Shown one piece after another: positions 25,438 to 34,287 of a DNA stretch of 64,000 bases. A program made the position numbers and the translations under genes. The notes under the pieces are model-generated. The model made no database searches. It was not told where the DNA came from and saw nothing but the letters and a program-made list of their open reading frames with translations. The stretch spans positions 62,001-126,000 of the forward strand of contig NZ_JAAEHL010000004.1 in NCBI RefSeq assembly GCF_010614725.1. Reading direction: 5' to 3'. How positions within the stretch are numbered: the first letter of the stretch is position 1; each line of letters begins with the position of its first letter. This DNA is from Flavobacterium ajazii. GTDB lineage: Bacteria > Bacteroidota > Bacteroidia > Flavobacteriales > Flavobacteriaceae.

Positions 25438-26490
25438 TTATCCTTGTGTTCTGTTTACATCAAAACCGCCTTCACCATAACCGTAAGAACCTTGATTATT
25501 ACACCATGGACATGTACTTATGTCTTCATCCCCTATGCAATGTATTTTTTGGCAGACACATACTGCAAAAGCAATCTGATTGCCGCAACAAGGACAAGTA
25601 GGTCCCCCAATCAATTCCTCAGTATTCACTTTAGTATTAAAATTTGTATTATCAGCCAATTCAAAATAAGTATTATCAACCTGATAAGCACCAACCAATT
25701 TGTAATTTTTAGACGATAATTCAATACCTGCATAAATCGATTCTGCAATCGTTTTACGGTATTTCATCAAATAAGGTCTTTTTGTGTTTTGACATTTACC
25801 GTTTAAAACCACATAATTATCATCAACATATTGTTTGATTGGAACCTCTTTAGTCAAATCTATTTTTGAAAGCGTTTCACCGTCTAATTTTGCCAATTCA
25901 AAACCTGTAGAATTATTTTCGACACTAATGCTGCTGGTTTTAATAGAATCGGTTACCCATTTAAAAAACTCTTTGTACGACTGTACATTTGTATTTTTAA
26001 AGTGCAGTACATTTTCTGTCAGCTCGCCTAATAATTTTGTATCTGTTTCGTTTCCAAAAGAAATTGCAATTAAATTGGCAGTTCGTTGCCAGTTTTGTTT
26101 CCATTCATTAATTGCTGCATGACTGTCATCAGTAGGAACTCCATCGGTAAACAAGAAAACTATTGGTTTCCAGTCTCCTTTTACTTCGTAAGTCGTTTTA
26201 ACAATATTGCTTCTTAATTCATGCATTAAATGACCTAAACCTTTACTGAGAGATGTACCGCTTCCAATTGGAAATTTAGGCGGATAGAAACTCACTATTT
26301 CCTGTAAAGGCACTAATGTTTTCGGCTGTCCTGCAAATACAATTATAGAAACATAAACGGTTTCTAAAGCATGAGGATCTGTCTTTAATGCCTGAATAAT
26401 AGTCGCCAAACCTTCTTCAACTTGCTGGATTGGTTCGCCAACCATTGATTCAGAAATATCAATTAAAAAATATATTGGTAATCTTCTCAT
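25438..26490 (-). CDS. TerY-type vWA protein with C-terminal Cys-rich zinc ribbon
   Basis: 350 residues from ATG 26490 (MRRLPIYFLIDISESM); a longer in-frame start at 26544 adds an implausible hydrophobic leader, and the two sister vWA genes begin at the same MRRLP. The vWA domain (1-200) keeps the MIDAS motif DISES and the downstream FTDGVPTDD. A middle region of about 100 residues precedes the C-terminal zinc ribbon TCPCCGNQIAF, CVCQKIHC, and CPWC. First of the three triad genes; a 248-bp gap precedes it, so it may have its own promoter. Confidence 0.9.
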   Translation of the reverse strand: MRRLPIYFLIDISESMVGEPIQQVEEGLATIIQALKTDPHALETVYVSIIVFAGQPKTLVPLQEIVSFYPPKFPIGSGTSLSKGLGHLMHELRSNIVKTTYEVKGDWKPIVFLFTDGVPTDDSHAAINEWKQNWQRTANLIAISFGNETDTKLLGELTENVLHFKNTNVQSYKEFFKWVTDSIKTSSISVENNSTGFELAKLDGETLSKIDLTKEVPIKQYVDDNYVVLNGKCQNTKRPYLMKYRKTIAESIYAGIELSSKNYKLVGAYQVDNTYFELADNTNFNTKVNTEELIGGPTCPCCGNQIAFAVCVCQKIHCIGDEDISTCPWCNNQGSYGYGEGGFDVNRTQG

Positions 26491-26738
26491 TTTAAAGGAA
26501 TTTAGTAACATTAGAAAAATAACTAAAAGTACAATCCGCGTCATATATACAGATAAACCAACTCCAGTCGAAAAAGGTTTTTATCATTGGCTTCAAAAAA
26601 TTAAATATAGACGAAAAAATACTATTGAAAAAAATCAAAAATGGTTTTTTACTGTGGGTTTAACTTGTCTTTGTATGGTAATAATTTTGGACCCAAAAAC
26701 AGACCTGGAATATTCATGAATATTTTGATAAAAACCAT

Positions 26739-27194
26739 TTAAAAAATAGCTAATAATTCTTGCGCAATATTTTTAAACACTTCTTTTTCTGAAGTATTTC
26801 TGGTATCATAACCGTAAACAGAAATGCTATTATTAGCATCCATATAATTCACAGAAAAAGTTGTTCCAAAACATTTATTAGCATCTCTGAAAGGTATAGC
26901 ATGAGTTACTTTTATATAAATACAATTTTTTCGGGTGATAACTTCGTCTATTACAAAATGACTATTTGGAAAATAGTTTCTTAAGGCTTGATGTACTTTT
27001 TCTGCTGAATAACGATCTACTTTTATTGACGATTGATAACATACTATCAAATTATCAATATTCATAACTTGCAATTTTTCGTCATCGCTTAGAACAATAG
27101 AATCTACACCATCTTGAGATTCATAATAAGCTTCCCCTGCATATGTCGCAACTTTAATTAGTCCTTTTGAAAATGTAAATAGCATATCAAGCAT
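26739..27194 (-). CDS. Unassigned Ter-locus protein, 151 residues
   Basis: I do not recognise this protein. It sits between vWA genes, 6 bp after the 27201 gene, so it belongs to the operon. Soluble by eye, with no clear signal peptide. The first 30 residues (LFTFSKGLIKVATYAGEAYYESQDG) may be amphipathic; the rest alternates strands and helices (DNLIVCYQSSIKVDRYSAEKVHQALRNYF is a helix-rich stretch, read as two parts), then KNCIYIKVTHAIPF and a C-terminal helix. The start could equally be the second methionine at 27185. Confidence 0.72.
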   Translation of the reverse strand: MLDMLFTFSKGLIKVATYAGEAYYESQDGVDSIVLSDDEKLQVMNIDNLIVCYQSSIKVDRYSAEKVHQALRNYFPNSHFVIDEVITRKNCIYIKVTHAIPFRDANKCFGTTFSVNYMDANNSISVYGYDTRNTSEKEVFKNIAQELLAIF

Positions 27195-27200
27195 TTTAAA

Positions 27201-27836
27201 TTAAATCACAACAGTTATTTCACTCGGTGGAGGCGGCAAAGTTACGCTTTCACCAGTTCCCTGGCTTTTATTTCCTTGTTCGATCGTTTCAGAAACCCAT
27301 TTAAAAAATTGTTTTAAAGTCGAACTATCGGCAGAATCTAAATGAACAACATTATCGGTAAGTTCTTTCAAAATACTATCGTTTGCCATATGGCCAGCTG
27401 CGCAGCCAACAACGGCACCAAAGTCCAAAGCTTTAACTTCCTGTATTTTTTCTCTGTAGAATTGAATATCCGAAGGTTTTCCATCTGTAAAAACAAAAAG
27501 CAGTGGTTTCCAATCGCCTTTCTGAGTGGCAGATCCTCTGATAACTTCTGCTTTTACTTTCTGAATTACATAATCTAATCCTGCACCAGTATTGGTTGGA
27601 CCACTCTGCGGACAGGTTATTTCAGGAAGCTGAAAATGAACCAGTTCTGTTAACGGCACAATTTCTTTTACTTCTCTGTCATAAGTTATAATACTAATCC
27701 AAAGAGAATCTAACGCCTGAGCATCTGAACGAAGCGTATTAATCATACCGCTTAAAGCATTATTCAAAGCCTGAATGGGTTCTCCATACATAGAACCTGA
27801 AGTATCCAGCAAAAAATATACGGGTAGTCTTCTCAT
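27201..27836 (-). CDS. TerY-type vWA protein (211 residues)
   Basis: Stand-alone von Willebrand factor A domain of the TerY family. The MIDAS motif is complete: LLDTSGSMYGEPIQ at the N-terminus (DxSxS), the Thr in the GPTNTGAG loop, and FVFTDGKPSD (Asp). The C-terminus ends in a proline-rich tail (TLPPPPSEITVVI) shared with the sister at 27912, which may be a binding motif. Presumably a metal-dependent adaptor in the cytoplasm, with phosphorylation by the nearby kinase inferred from other TerY-P systems. Confidence 0.9.
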   Translation of the reverse strand: MRRLPVYFLLDTSGSMYGEPIQALNNALSGMINTLRSDAQALDSLWISIITYDREVKEIVPLTELVHFQLPEITCPQSGPTNTGAGLDYVIQKVKAEVIRGSATQKGDWKPLLFVFTDGKPSDIQFYREKIQEVKALDFGAVVGCAAGHMANDSILKELTDNVVHLDSADSSTLKQFFKWVSETIEQGNKSQGTGESVTLPPPPSEITVVI

Positions 27837-27911
27837 ATTAATTTTAAAAACTAGTAAAACAATGAATTCCTAAACTATTAATTAAGCGAAAAAACTCCGC
27901 CTTCTCTAAAT

Positions 27912-28550
27912 TTAAACCACAATATTCAATTCAGATGGTGGCGGAGGTAATTCTTTAAAGTTTGTAAGTTCTTTTCCTGAATCTTCAATTCTCGTTGAAG
28001 TTACACCAATTGAAGCTGTTACCCATTGAAAAAACTTACCAATACTTGAACTGTCTGTATTCTCCAGACTTACAACTGTATCTGTAATTTGTTTTAAAAC
28101 ATTGGTATCTGCCCCTGCTCCTGCTGCACAAGCAACAGTAAAAGCAGTTTTTACTTTTTTGAACTCTGCAAGACCAATCTCCCAATTATCTGTCGGAATT
28201 CCGTCGGTCATAATAAAAACTAATGGTTTCCAATCACCTTTTTGTTCAGTTGTTGTTTTTGCAACTTCTGTTTCTATTTTCTGAGCAGTCAATTTTAAAG
28301 CATCTCCCAAAGCGGTTACTCCAGTTGCTTTTAAATCTACCATTTGAAAAGAAGCCAAATCGGTTAAAGGTATAATTTGCTGTGCTATACTATCAAAAGT
28401 AATCACACTTAAAAAAGCAGTTTCAATTGCCTGCGGATTCTGGCGCAGTGAACTGATCATCATCTGAACGCCATTTTTAACAGCTTCGATAGGTTCTCCA
28501 GTCATTGAACCAGATGTATCTAAAAGTAAATATACAGGCAGTCTTCTCAT
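27912..28550 (-). CDS. TerY-type vWA protein (212 residues)
   Basis: Close paralogue of the next gene downstream. The MIDAS is intact: LLDTSGSMTGEPIEAV, the VTALGDALKLT loop and FIMTDGIPTD. It ends with the same proline-rich tail (LPPPPSELNIVV). The two paralogues are in tandem, separated by 75 bp, and look like a local duplication. It starts 11 bp after the small membrane protein gene at 28562. Confidence 0.9.
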   Translation of the reverse strand: MRRLPVYLLLDTSGSMTGEPIEAVKNGVQMMISSLRQNPQAIETAFLSVITFDSIAQQIIPLTDLASFQMVDLKATGVTALGDALKLTAQKIETEVAKTTTEQKGDWKPLVFIMTDGIPTDNWEIGLAEFKKVKTAFTVACAAGAGADTNVLKQITDTVVSLENTDSSSIGKFFQWVTASIGVTSTRIEDSGKELTNFKELPPPPSELNIVV

Positions 28551-28561
28551 AAGGCAATTAT

Positions 28562-28975
28562 TTATACAGGAATATTATAAGTTGGAGTTTCAGCAGCTCT
28601 ATTTCCTTCGTTAGAGCTTTCAATTCCGTCAATATTGTAAGTACTTGTATTAGCTTCCGGATCGTGTTGTCCTAAATGATTCATTACTTCAAAAGTCAAA
28701 TCTTTACCTCCACAAATGTGATGGTATAGTGACCCAATAGTATAAATTGGTCCCCAGGGAAATCCCCACCACCCAATGAAAAAGTTTAATAAAACATACC
28801 CGTAAGAATATTTAAAAGTGTTTTCATCTGGCCTAATAAAATAAATATCTGAACTTCTTTTTAGAGTCATTAATACAAAAGAAATTGTATAAGGAAAAAT
28901 AACAAATTTTCCACCCTGCCCAACTATGTCTCTTATCTGAGAAACTTTTAGTCCTTCTATATTTTTAATTTGCAT
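28562..28975 (-). CDS. Small membrane protein with GWWG-PWGPIYT motif
   Basis: 137 residues, function unknown. From memory it belongs to a widespread family of small membrane proteins that combine GGKFVIFPYTISFVLMTLKR, a SSDIYFIRP segment, and a membrane hairpin GWWGFPWGPIYTIGSL. Two hydrophobic regions are visible (about 22-38 and 58-85). The C-terminal tail (about 95-137) is polar. The start codon overlaps the stop of the TerD gene before it (TAATG), so translation is probably coupled. Its place between TerD and TerY genes suggests a membrane anchor for the Ter complex; that is inference. Confidence 0.75.
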   Translation of the reverse strand: MQIKNIEGLKVSQIRDIVGQGGKFVIFPYTISFVLMTLKRSSDIYFIRPDENTFKYSYGYVLLNFFIGWWGFPWGPIYTIGSLYHHICGGKDLTFEVMNHLGQHDPEANTSTYNIDGIESSNEGNRAAETPTYNIPV

Positions 28976-29634
28976 TACAGATAAGACTTAACGATTTTGT
29001 GAATAGTCTGTCCTAAGAAAGTATCATCTGTAGGGTCACCAATTGCGCTGAATTTCCATTCACCATTACGTTTATATAATTTACCCATAATAATCGAACG
29101 TTTGTTTACATACTGCGCTTCAGCAGAAACATTATAAGATGCAAATTCTGAAGCTACTCTTGTTGGAGTTCCTTCATACATTCTGATTTTTGCATACGGA
29201 ATTTGAGAAAAGTCTTCTTTTCCTGCATTATTTAAAAAGAAAAATATCTGACTTACTTTAGCATCAACTTTAGAAAGGTCTACGGTAATAATTTCATTAT
29301 CCAAACCATCATCACCGCCTGTATCTCCGGCAAGATCATCACCGGTATGCCTTAGAGCTCCGTCAACACTCACTAATTTACCTTTTGGCAAACCAAACTG
29401 CTGCAATACTTCTACTCTGTACAATGGCGAATACAAATGATCACAAAGTTTGTTTTGGTCATCAATAAGTACACAGCTTAAATCTAAGTCTACTTCTGTT
29501 ACATTTTTTGATAATCCTAAAAATCCTTTTGTTTCAATTGCCCCCCAGTTTACTCCGACGCAAAAATTTGTTAATGTTTCACCGCTTGATTTTCGCAAAT
29601 CAATTTTTTGTCCTTTGGTTAAGTTAATTGCCAT
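28975..29634 (-). CDS. TerD-family calcium-binding protein (219 residues)
   Basis: TerD paralogue of the longer type. The N-terminus MAINLTKGQKIDL, the strand FCVGVNWGAIETKGFLG, and the acidic calcium-site block RHTGDDLAGD followed by GGDDGLDNEIITVDL are conserved with the 202-residue paralogue at 32309. RVASEFASYNVSAEAQ and LYKRNGEWKFSAIGDP complete the fold. Compared with that paralogue it carries an insertion (YSPLYRVEVLQQFGLPKG) near residue 70. It lies 20 bp after the short TerD at 29655, forming the second of two TerD pairs. Confidence 0.93.
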   Translation of the reverse strand: MAINLTKGQKIDLRKSSGETLTNFCVGVNWGAIETKGFLGLSKNVTEVDLDLSCVLIDDQNKLCDHLYSPLYRVEVLQQFGLPKGKLVSVDGALRHTGDDLAGDTGGDDGLDNEIITVDLSKVDAKVSQIFFFLNNAGKEDFSQIPYAKIRMYEGTPTRVASEFASYNVSAEAQYVNKRSIIMGKLYKRNGEWKFSAIGDPTDDTFLGQTIHKIVKSYL

Positions 29635-29654
29635 GCTTTTAAATTGGTTTTAAA

Positions 29655-30206
29655 TTAGTTATATTTATTCAAATAATCCTGTAAGCCACCTTTCATTCCT
29701 ATGCCAACTGCTTCAAATTTCCACTCGTTGTTTCTTTTATAAATTCTTCCAAATTCTACTGCAGTTTCAATAGAAAAATCTTCATCAAGTTCATATTTAA
29801 CCAATTCAGTTTTTGACTCATCCAGAATTCTGATAAATGAATTTCTAATCTGTCCAAAATTCTGTCTTTTTGTATCTGCCTGATGAATCGTTACCACAAA
29901 AGAAATTTCTTGTACATCCGGGGAGATTACAGATAAATCAATCTGGATTTTTTCGTCATCTCCATCGCCATCGCCGGTTAAATTATCTCCTGCGTGAATT
30001 ACTGCTCCATCAGGTGATTTTAAATTATTGTAATAAACAAAATGGTTGTCATTTGGAATTTTTCCGTTTGCACCAACTAAAAATACTGAAGCATCCACAT
30101 CAAAACTTGATCCTGTGTTGCTTGAATTACTATCCCATCCAAGTCCTACAGTAAATTTAGGAGCATCGATACTCTGTCTTTGTCCTTTTTCTAAGTTAAT
30201 TGCCAT
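29655..30206 (-). CDS. TerD-family calcium-binding protein (183 residues)
   Basis: Canonical TerD length. FTVGLGWDSN, the FDVDASVFLVG strand, and the calcium motif HAGDNLTGDGDGDDE (residues 71-85), then KIQIDL; later FGQIRNSFIRIL and FSIETAVEFGRIYKRNNEWKFEAVG. Nearly identical in layout to the 184-residue TerD at 32921, its probable duplicate. TerD proteins bind Ca2+ in the cytoplasm and associate with membrane partners in tellurite or general stress responses. Confidence 0.95.
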   Translation of the reverse strand: MAINLEKGQRQSIDAPKFTVGLGWDSNSSNTGSSFDVDASVFLVGANGKIPNDNHFVYYNNLKSPDGAVIHAGDNLTGDGDGDDEKIQIDLSVISPDVQEISFVVTIHQADTKRQNFGQIRNSFIRILDESKTELVKYELDEDFSIETAVEFGRIYKRNNEWKFEAVGIGMKGGLQDYLNKYN

Positions 30207-30215
30207 TATATTTTT

Positions 30216-31184
30216 TTAATTAATATTAATATTCAACATTGTTTTTAAAATATTTGTCTGCTCATCAACATTCTGCAATTCATCCAGAAAATCTACTGAT
30301 GAAATTTTTTCATGATATTCTTTTAATACGTCCAGAACACTTTCAGGCAGTGTCGTTTTTATTGTACTAAGTTCTTTTTTTAATTCGGCATTTTTGTTTT
30401 TTAATCCTTTTACAATTGCCTCTTTAGATGAATCATTTTTTGAAAGGTCAACTCCTTTAACAGCCTCTTCATTTAAGAAATAAAACGATTTTTCATTAGC
30501 AACAAAAACAAATTTATCATTAGAATCCCTAAACTCGTAAATCTCTATTATTTCATTATTGCAGACCAAACCACAGGAAAACTTTATCTTGAAATTTAGA
30601 ATATTTAACCGTCCTAAAAGTTTTCGCTCAAATCTTGCCTGTTCGTTTTGGTAAACACTTTTGTTAAACTGAGACAACTTTTCATACTGGTCTATTGTTA
30701 TCTCTCTGTAATATTCAGACTGAACTCTTTGAGAAAAAGTTATTAAATCGTTCCAGTTAAAGAAAACTTCTTTTTTATCTGTAGCGAAGATATGATAGAG
30801 TTCTTCTATTTTTCCTGACATATTCTGCGCATGCAGCTGCATTTGTTTGGCAAATTTTGTTTCGCCAATTTCCAGCTTTAATTTTGTCAAAATATCTTCA
30901 TTAATATAAATCTCATCTGAAATTAAAACATATTGCTGTTCTTTGGACTTTTTCAGTTTTTGAAATAAATCAATAAGACTATTAGTATATTGAATATGGA
31001 AAAGTTCCAGTTTATTAATATCTAATATTCTATTATTTTCAAAAAGTTTATGAATGATTTTTGTTCTTACCAAAACTCCAAAAAGATCCTTGTGATTAAA
31101 GAAATTGGCCAGCAATTCTAAAATCACAAGTTTTCTGTTGCTCTCTTTTATTATTTCGAGATATCTCTCCTCTTCCTCCTGCAT
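30216..31184 (-). CDS. Unassigned Ter-locus protein, 322 residues
   Basis: I do not recognise this protein. It is soluble and helix-rich, with a highly charged start (MQEEEERYLEIIKES), a central region (about 60-190) of long helices, a short beta-rich patch (about 192-240: FKIKFSCGLVCNNEIIEIYEF, FVFVANEKSFYFL), and a coiled-coil-like stretch (about 250-300: IVKGLKNKNAELKKELSTI). It lies between telA and a TerD gene, 33 and 9 bp away, so it is part of the operon. TelA is also a long-helix protein, making this a candidate partner for it. Confidence 0.78.
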   Translation of the reverse strand: MQEEEERYLEIIKESNRKLVILELLANFFNHKDLFGVLVRTKIIHKLFENNRILDINKLELFHIQYTNSLIDLFQKLKKSKEQQYVLISDEIYINEDILTKLKLEIGETKFAKQMQLHAQNMSGKIEELYHIFATDKKEVFFNWNDLITFSQRVQSEYYREITIDQYEKLSQFNKSVYQNEQARFERKLLGRLNILNFKIKFSCGLVCNNEIIEIYEFRDSNDKFVFVANEKSFYFLNEEAVKGVDLSKNDSSKEAIVKGLKNKNAELKKELSTIKTTLPESVLDVLKEYHEKISSVDFLDELQNVDEQTNILKTMLNININ

Positions 31185-31217
31185 TTATCTACTTTCAAAC
31201 ATTCAAATTTTATTAAT

Positions 31218-32303
31218 CTAGCTCACAACGCCTTTTTTCAATTCCTGCTCAAGACTTTGTAAACCAGCATCAAGCTGTCTTCTGGTTTCTGTACCCTGAT
31301 CGTGTATTTGTTTTACTTCTGTCAGAGTATCGATCAGAGATTTTGTTGTCATTTTAAGTGTTTCAAGAGAAACGATTGTGTTTTCGTTTTCTTTTGCCAC
31401 TTCAATACTGTTTTGTTTCAGCATTTCAGCATTTTTCTGCAAAATAGTATTTGTGGTTTCTGATACTCTTCTTTGTACTTCGATATTTTGCTTTTGTCTT
31501 TGCAAAGCAACCGCCAGTGTCAATTGATTTTTCCAAACTGGCATTGTTGTGGTCAGGATTGACTGGGCTTTTTCTGCAATAGAAGTATTATTGTTCTGAA
31601 CTACTCTAATCTGAGCCAGAGATTGTAACATGATAAAACGAACAATTTTCATATCGGCAAGACGCTTATCTAAACGATTGATAAAAGTTCTTTTATCAGA
31701 AATCTGATAGTCCTGATATTGTGCACTATTTCCTTCCATTACAGCAAGCTCTTCATTTAATTCCTTAAATCGAATCTGCCCTGCAATAATGTGTTTTTCC
31801 ATTTCCTTGATAAGATTCACATTCCCGTCAAACATAGTCTGAAGCGCACTGTTATCTTTCACAGAATTAATCATTCCGGCTTTTACTTTATTACTGATTT
31901 TTTCAATATTTACAGTAATTCTGTCATATTCCTGGAATAATTTTTTAACATCTGTAATTAACTTATTCAGTAAAGGAATTTTAGAGATAAATCTTTTGAA
32001 CGGTCCCTGGTCTAACTGATCAACATCGACATAATTTAATTCTGTCAATAAATCATTAATCAAAGTTCCTACCTCGCCTGAGTTGTAAGTTCTAACATTT
32101 GTTAAGAAAGTATCACTCTGTTTGGCAATAGAGTTTTGAATTTCGGCACCATAATTCAGAATTGAATTGGCATCATTCTCATTTAACTGATTTGAAATGG
32201 ATTTGTAATTATTTACATCAGCTTCTGTAATTGAAGCTAAATTAACATTTCCATCCTTATCAATCAAAGCATTATTCTCCTGAGTAACTAATTGATTTTC
32301 CAT
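31218..32303 (-). CDS. telA: TelA-family toxic anion resistance protein
   Basis: 361 residues, all-helical, matching the TelA (toxic anion resistance) family, cytoplasmic or membrane-peripheral. Hallmarks: LLTELNYVDVDQ, the LFQEYDRITVNIEKISNKV block, MIKEMEKHIIAGQIRFKELNEEL-like helices, QYQDYQISDKRTFINRLDKRLADMK, and TMPVWKNQLTLAVALQRQ. The C-terminus is coiled coil (TLTEVKQIHDQGTETRRQLD). Between the two TerD pairs; 5 bp after the TerD at 32309. Found with TerD/TerC in most Ter loci. Confidence 0.92.
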   Translation of the reverse strand: MENQLVTQENNALIDKDGNVNLASITEADVNNYKSISNQLNENDANSILNYGAEIQNSIAKQSDTFLTNVRTYNSGEVGTLINDLLTELNYVDVDQLDQGPFKRFISKIPLLNKLITDVKKLFQEYDRITVNIEKISNKVKAGMINSVKDNSALQTMFDGNVNLIKEMEKHIIAGQIRFKELNEELAVMEGNSAQYQDYQISDKRTFINRLDKRLADMKIVRFIMLQSLAQIRVVQNNNTSIAEKAQSILTTTMPVWKNQLTLAVALQRQKQNIEVQRRVSETTNTILQKNAEMLKQNSIEVAKENENTIVSLETLKMTTKSLIDTLTEVKQIHDQGTETRRQLDAGLQSLEQELKKGVVS

Positions 32304-32308
32304 GACTT

Positions 32309-32917
32309 TTATAAATAATTCTGTTGAATTGTAACAATTGTCTGTTCTAATTTTTTATCATTTGTCGGTACACCTACTGCATTAAATTTCCATTCGTCGT
32401 TTCTTTTATAAAAAACTCCCAAAACCATAGAAACATTCCCTGCAAAAGAAGCATCATTTGCAACATCATAACGAGCAAACTCCTGACTAACTCTTGTTGG
32501 AGTCCCTTCATATATTCTGATAGATGCAAAAGGAATATCTTTAAAATCCTGGCCTCTGAAACTATTTATAAAAAATGCAACATAATTTGCAGAAGGTGTT
32601 AACTGAGAAAAATCTAAAGTAATAACTTCATTATCTAATCCGTCATCGCCATTTAAATCTCCAGTCAAATCGTCACCACTATGTTTAATAGCACGATCAT
32701 TCGAAATTAATTTTCTAAAGTTTACCGAATCGATGTGGTTCTTTTTGTCATCATAAACAGCACAGCTGCCGTCTAAATCTACAGCCTCTTTTTTTGTTCC
32801 AAAAAAACCTTTTTTTTCAATTGCTCCCCAGTTTACTCCCACACAAACGTTTACCAGTTTTGAACCGTTACTTTTTTCAAGATTAATACGTTGTCCTTTT
32901 TCTAAATTAATTGCCAT
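32309..32917 (-). CDS. TerD-family calcium-binding protein (202 residues)
   Basis: Longer-type TerD. CVGVNWGAIEKKGFFGTK, the calcium block KHSGDDLTGDLNGDDGLDNE, then VITLDFSQL; RVSQEFARYDVANDAS and FYKRNDEWKFNAVGVP follow. It shares the modified acidic loop (GDDGLDNE) with the 219-residue protein, unlike the GDGDGDDE of the short type. It starts 3 bp after the short TerD at 32921, the first TerD pair. Confidence 0.93.
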   Translation of the reverse strand: MAINLEKGQRINLEKSNGSKLVNVCVGVNWGAIEKKGFFGTKKEAVDLDGSCAVYDDKKNHIDSVNFRKLISNDRAIKHSGDDLTGDLNGDDGLDNEVITLDFSQLTPSANYVAFFINSFRGQDFKDIPFASIRIYEGTPTRVSQEFARYDVANDASFAGNVSMVLGVFYKRNDEWKFNAVGVPTNDKKLEQTIVTIQQNYL

Positions 32918-32920
32918 ATC

Positions 32921-33475
32921 TTAGTTATATTTATTTAAATAATCCTCTAATCCGCCTTTCATTCCAACTCCTACTGCTTCAAATTTCCACTGCCCATCTT
33001 TATTGTAAATTCTTCCGAATTCAACAGCTGTCTCTATTGAAAAATCTTCTTCTAATTCATATTTAACCATTTCTGTATTATTAGAATCATCTACAATACG
33101 AATGAATGAATTACGTACCTGTCCAAAATTTTGTCTTCTGCTTTCAGCATCATGAATTGTAACAACTACACAAATTTCTTTTACAGCACCGTTAATTTTA
33201 GCCAAATCGATTTTTATTTGTTCATCATCTCCATCTCCGTCTCCAGTTAAGTTGTCTCCTGTATGAATGACAGAATCATCAGGTGCTTTCAAATTATTAT
33301 AAAAAATGAAATGAGAATCAGATAATATTTTTCCATTAGTTCCCAAAATAAAAACTGAAGCATCAAGATCAAAACTCGAACCTGTACTGCTGCTGTTGGT
33401 ATCCCATCCTAAACCAATAGTAAATTTTGGGGCATTAATATTTTCTCTTTGCCCTTTCTGCAAATTAATAGCCAT
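32921..33475 (-). CDS. TerD-family calcium-binding protein (184 residues)
   Basis: Canonical TerD: FTIGLGWDTN, FDLDASVFILG, the calcium motif HTGDNLTGDGDGDDE (71-85), FGQVRNSFIRIV and FSIETAVEFGRIY. Highly similar in sequence to the 183-residue paralogue at 29655. It is 3 bp after the phosphoribosyltransferase gene and 3 bp before its long-type partner. Confidence 0.95.
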   Translation of the reverse strand: MAINLQKGQRENINAPKFTIGLGWDTNSSSTGSSFDLDASVFILGTNGKILSDSHFIFYNNLKAPDDSVIHTGDNLTGDGDGDDEQIKIDLAKINGAVKEICVVVTIHDAESRRQNFGQVRNSFIRIVDDSNNTEMVKYELEEDFSIETAVEFGRIYNKDGQWKFEAVGVGMKGGLEDYLNKYN

Positions 33476-33478
33476 AAT

Positions 33479-34285
33479 CTAATCTATTTTTATTATGTTA
33501 ATATTATTTTTGTATTCTAAAATCTGATGATAATTATTACTGATTGCAAGATGAAATAATTCGTTGCTTTTCTTTCTGGAAATATTTGAAATCAAATAAG
33601 CAAACTGTTTATCATCGAGACTTAATATAAATTTCACAATTCTGGTATTGTATTGAAAATCTTCGCTGTTTACAATAGAGACAATATCTTCTACTCCTTT
33701 TACAGCAAAATAATTGTAGTGATTTTCTATTTTAGGGTGAATCTCTTTATTTGCTAATTCTGCGTAGTAAACGAATAGAAAATCTCCATCAACATTATAT
33801 TGATCTAAGATTTTGTTCACTGTGTGCTCATGACTTCCGGTTATTTTGATATCATCTACAAAAATGCATAGTTTACCTTCAATGAAATTACGATCTATAT
33901 AGTACGTATCATTTGATATCAATTTTACTCTTTGCTCAAAATCCAAATTTCCGTAATCTGTTACGTAAGTTTGATTTCTATAAATTTTAGATTCGATACA
34001 GGCTTTTTTACCATTTTTAAATAAATAACTGTTAAGCTCTTTTTTAAAATAATAGCACAAAAAGTTTGATGCCGTAGGAATAGACAAATAAGGACTTGGT
34101 AAAATAACGATATCTTTATCTGATAATATTAAATCTCTATGCTGAACAACAAATCCATCAAAGAGTTCTTCTGCAAATTTCTCTGCATAAAGCTTATCTC
34201 CAAATTTAAACCTGCTGTATTCTGCTTCCTTAAAAGGGCAGTTTTTTTCTTCAACAATTTTATGTAAACTATAGCTTATATTCAC
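33479..34285 (-). CDS. Ter-associated phosphoribosyltransferase-like protein
   Basis: 268 residues. The PRPP-binding loop is clear: LCIFVDDIKITGSHEHT at about 139-155 (hydrophobic strand, two acids, TG loop), preceded by strands typical of type-I phosphoribosyltransferases (DIVILPSPYLSIPTASNF) and an N-terminal helical region. Ter loci are known to carry a predicted nucleoside-like biosynthetic module containing such enzymes. Here it is paired with a HAD protein (2-bp gap), but no ATP-grasp partner is in the window. The C-terminal 70 residues are helical and unassigned. Confidence 0.8.
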   Translation of the reverse strand: MNISYSLHKIVEEKNCPFKEAEYSRFKFGDKLYAEKFAEELFDGFVVQHRDLILSDKDIVILPSPYLSIPTASNFLCYYFKKELNSYLFKNGKKACIESKIYRNQTYVTDYGNLDFEQRVKLISNDTYYIDRNFIEGKLCIFVDDIKITGSHEHTVNKILDQYNVDGDFLFVYYAELANKEIHPKIENHYNYFAVKGVEDIVSIVNSEDFQYNTRIVKFILSLDDKQFAYLISNISRKKSNELFHLAISNNYHQILEYKNNINIIKID

Positions 34286-34287
34286 TT

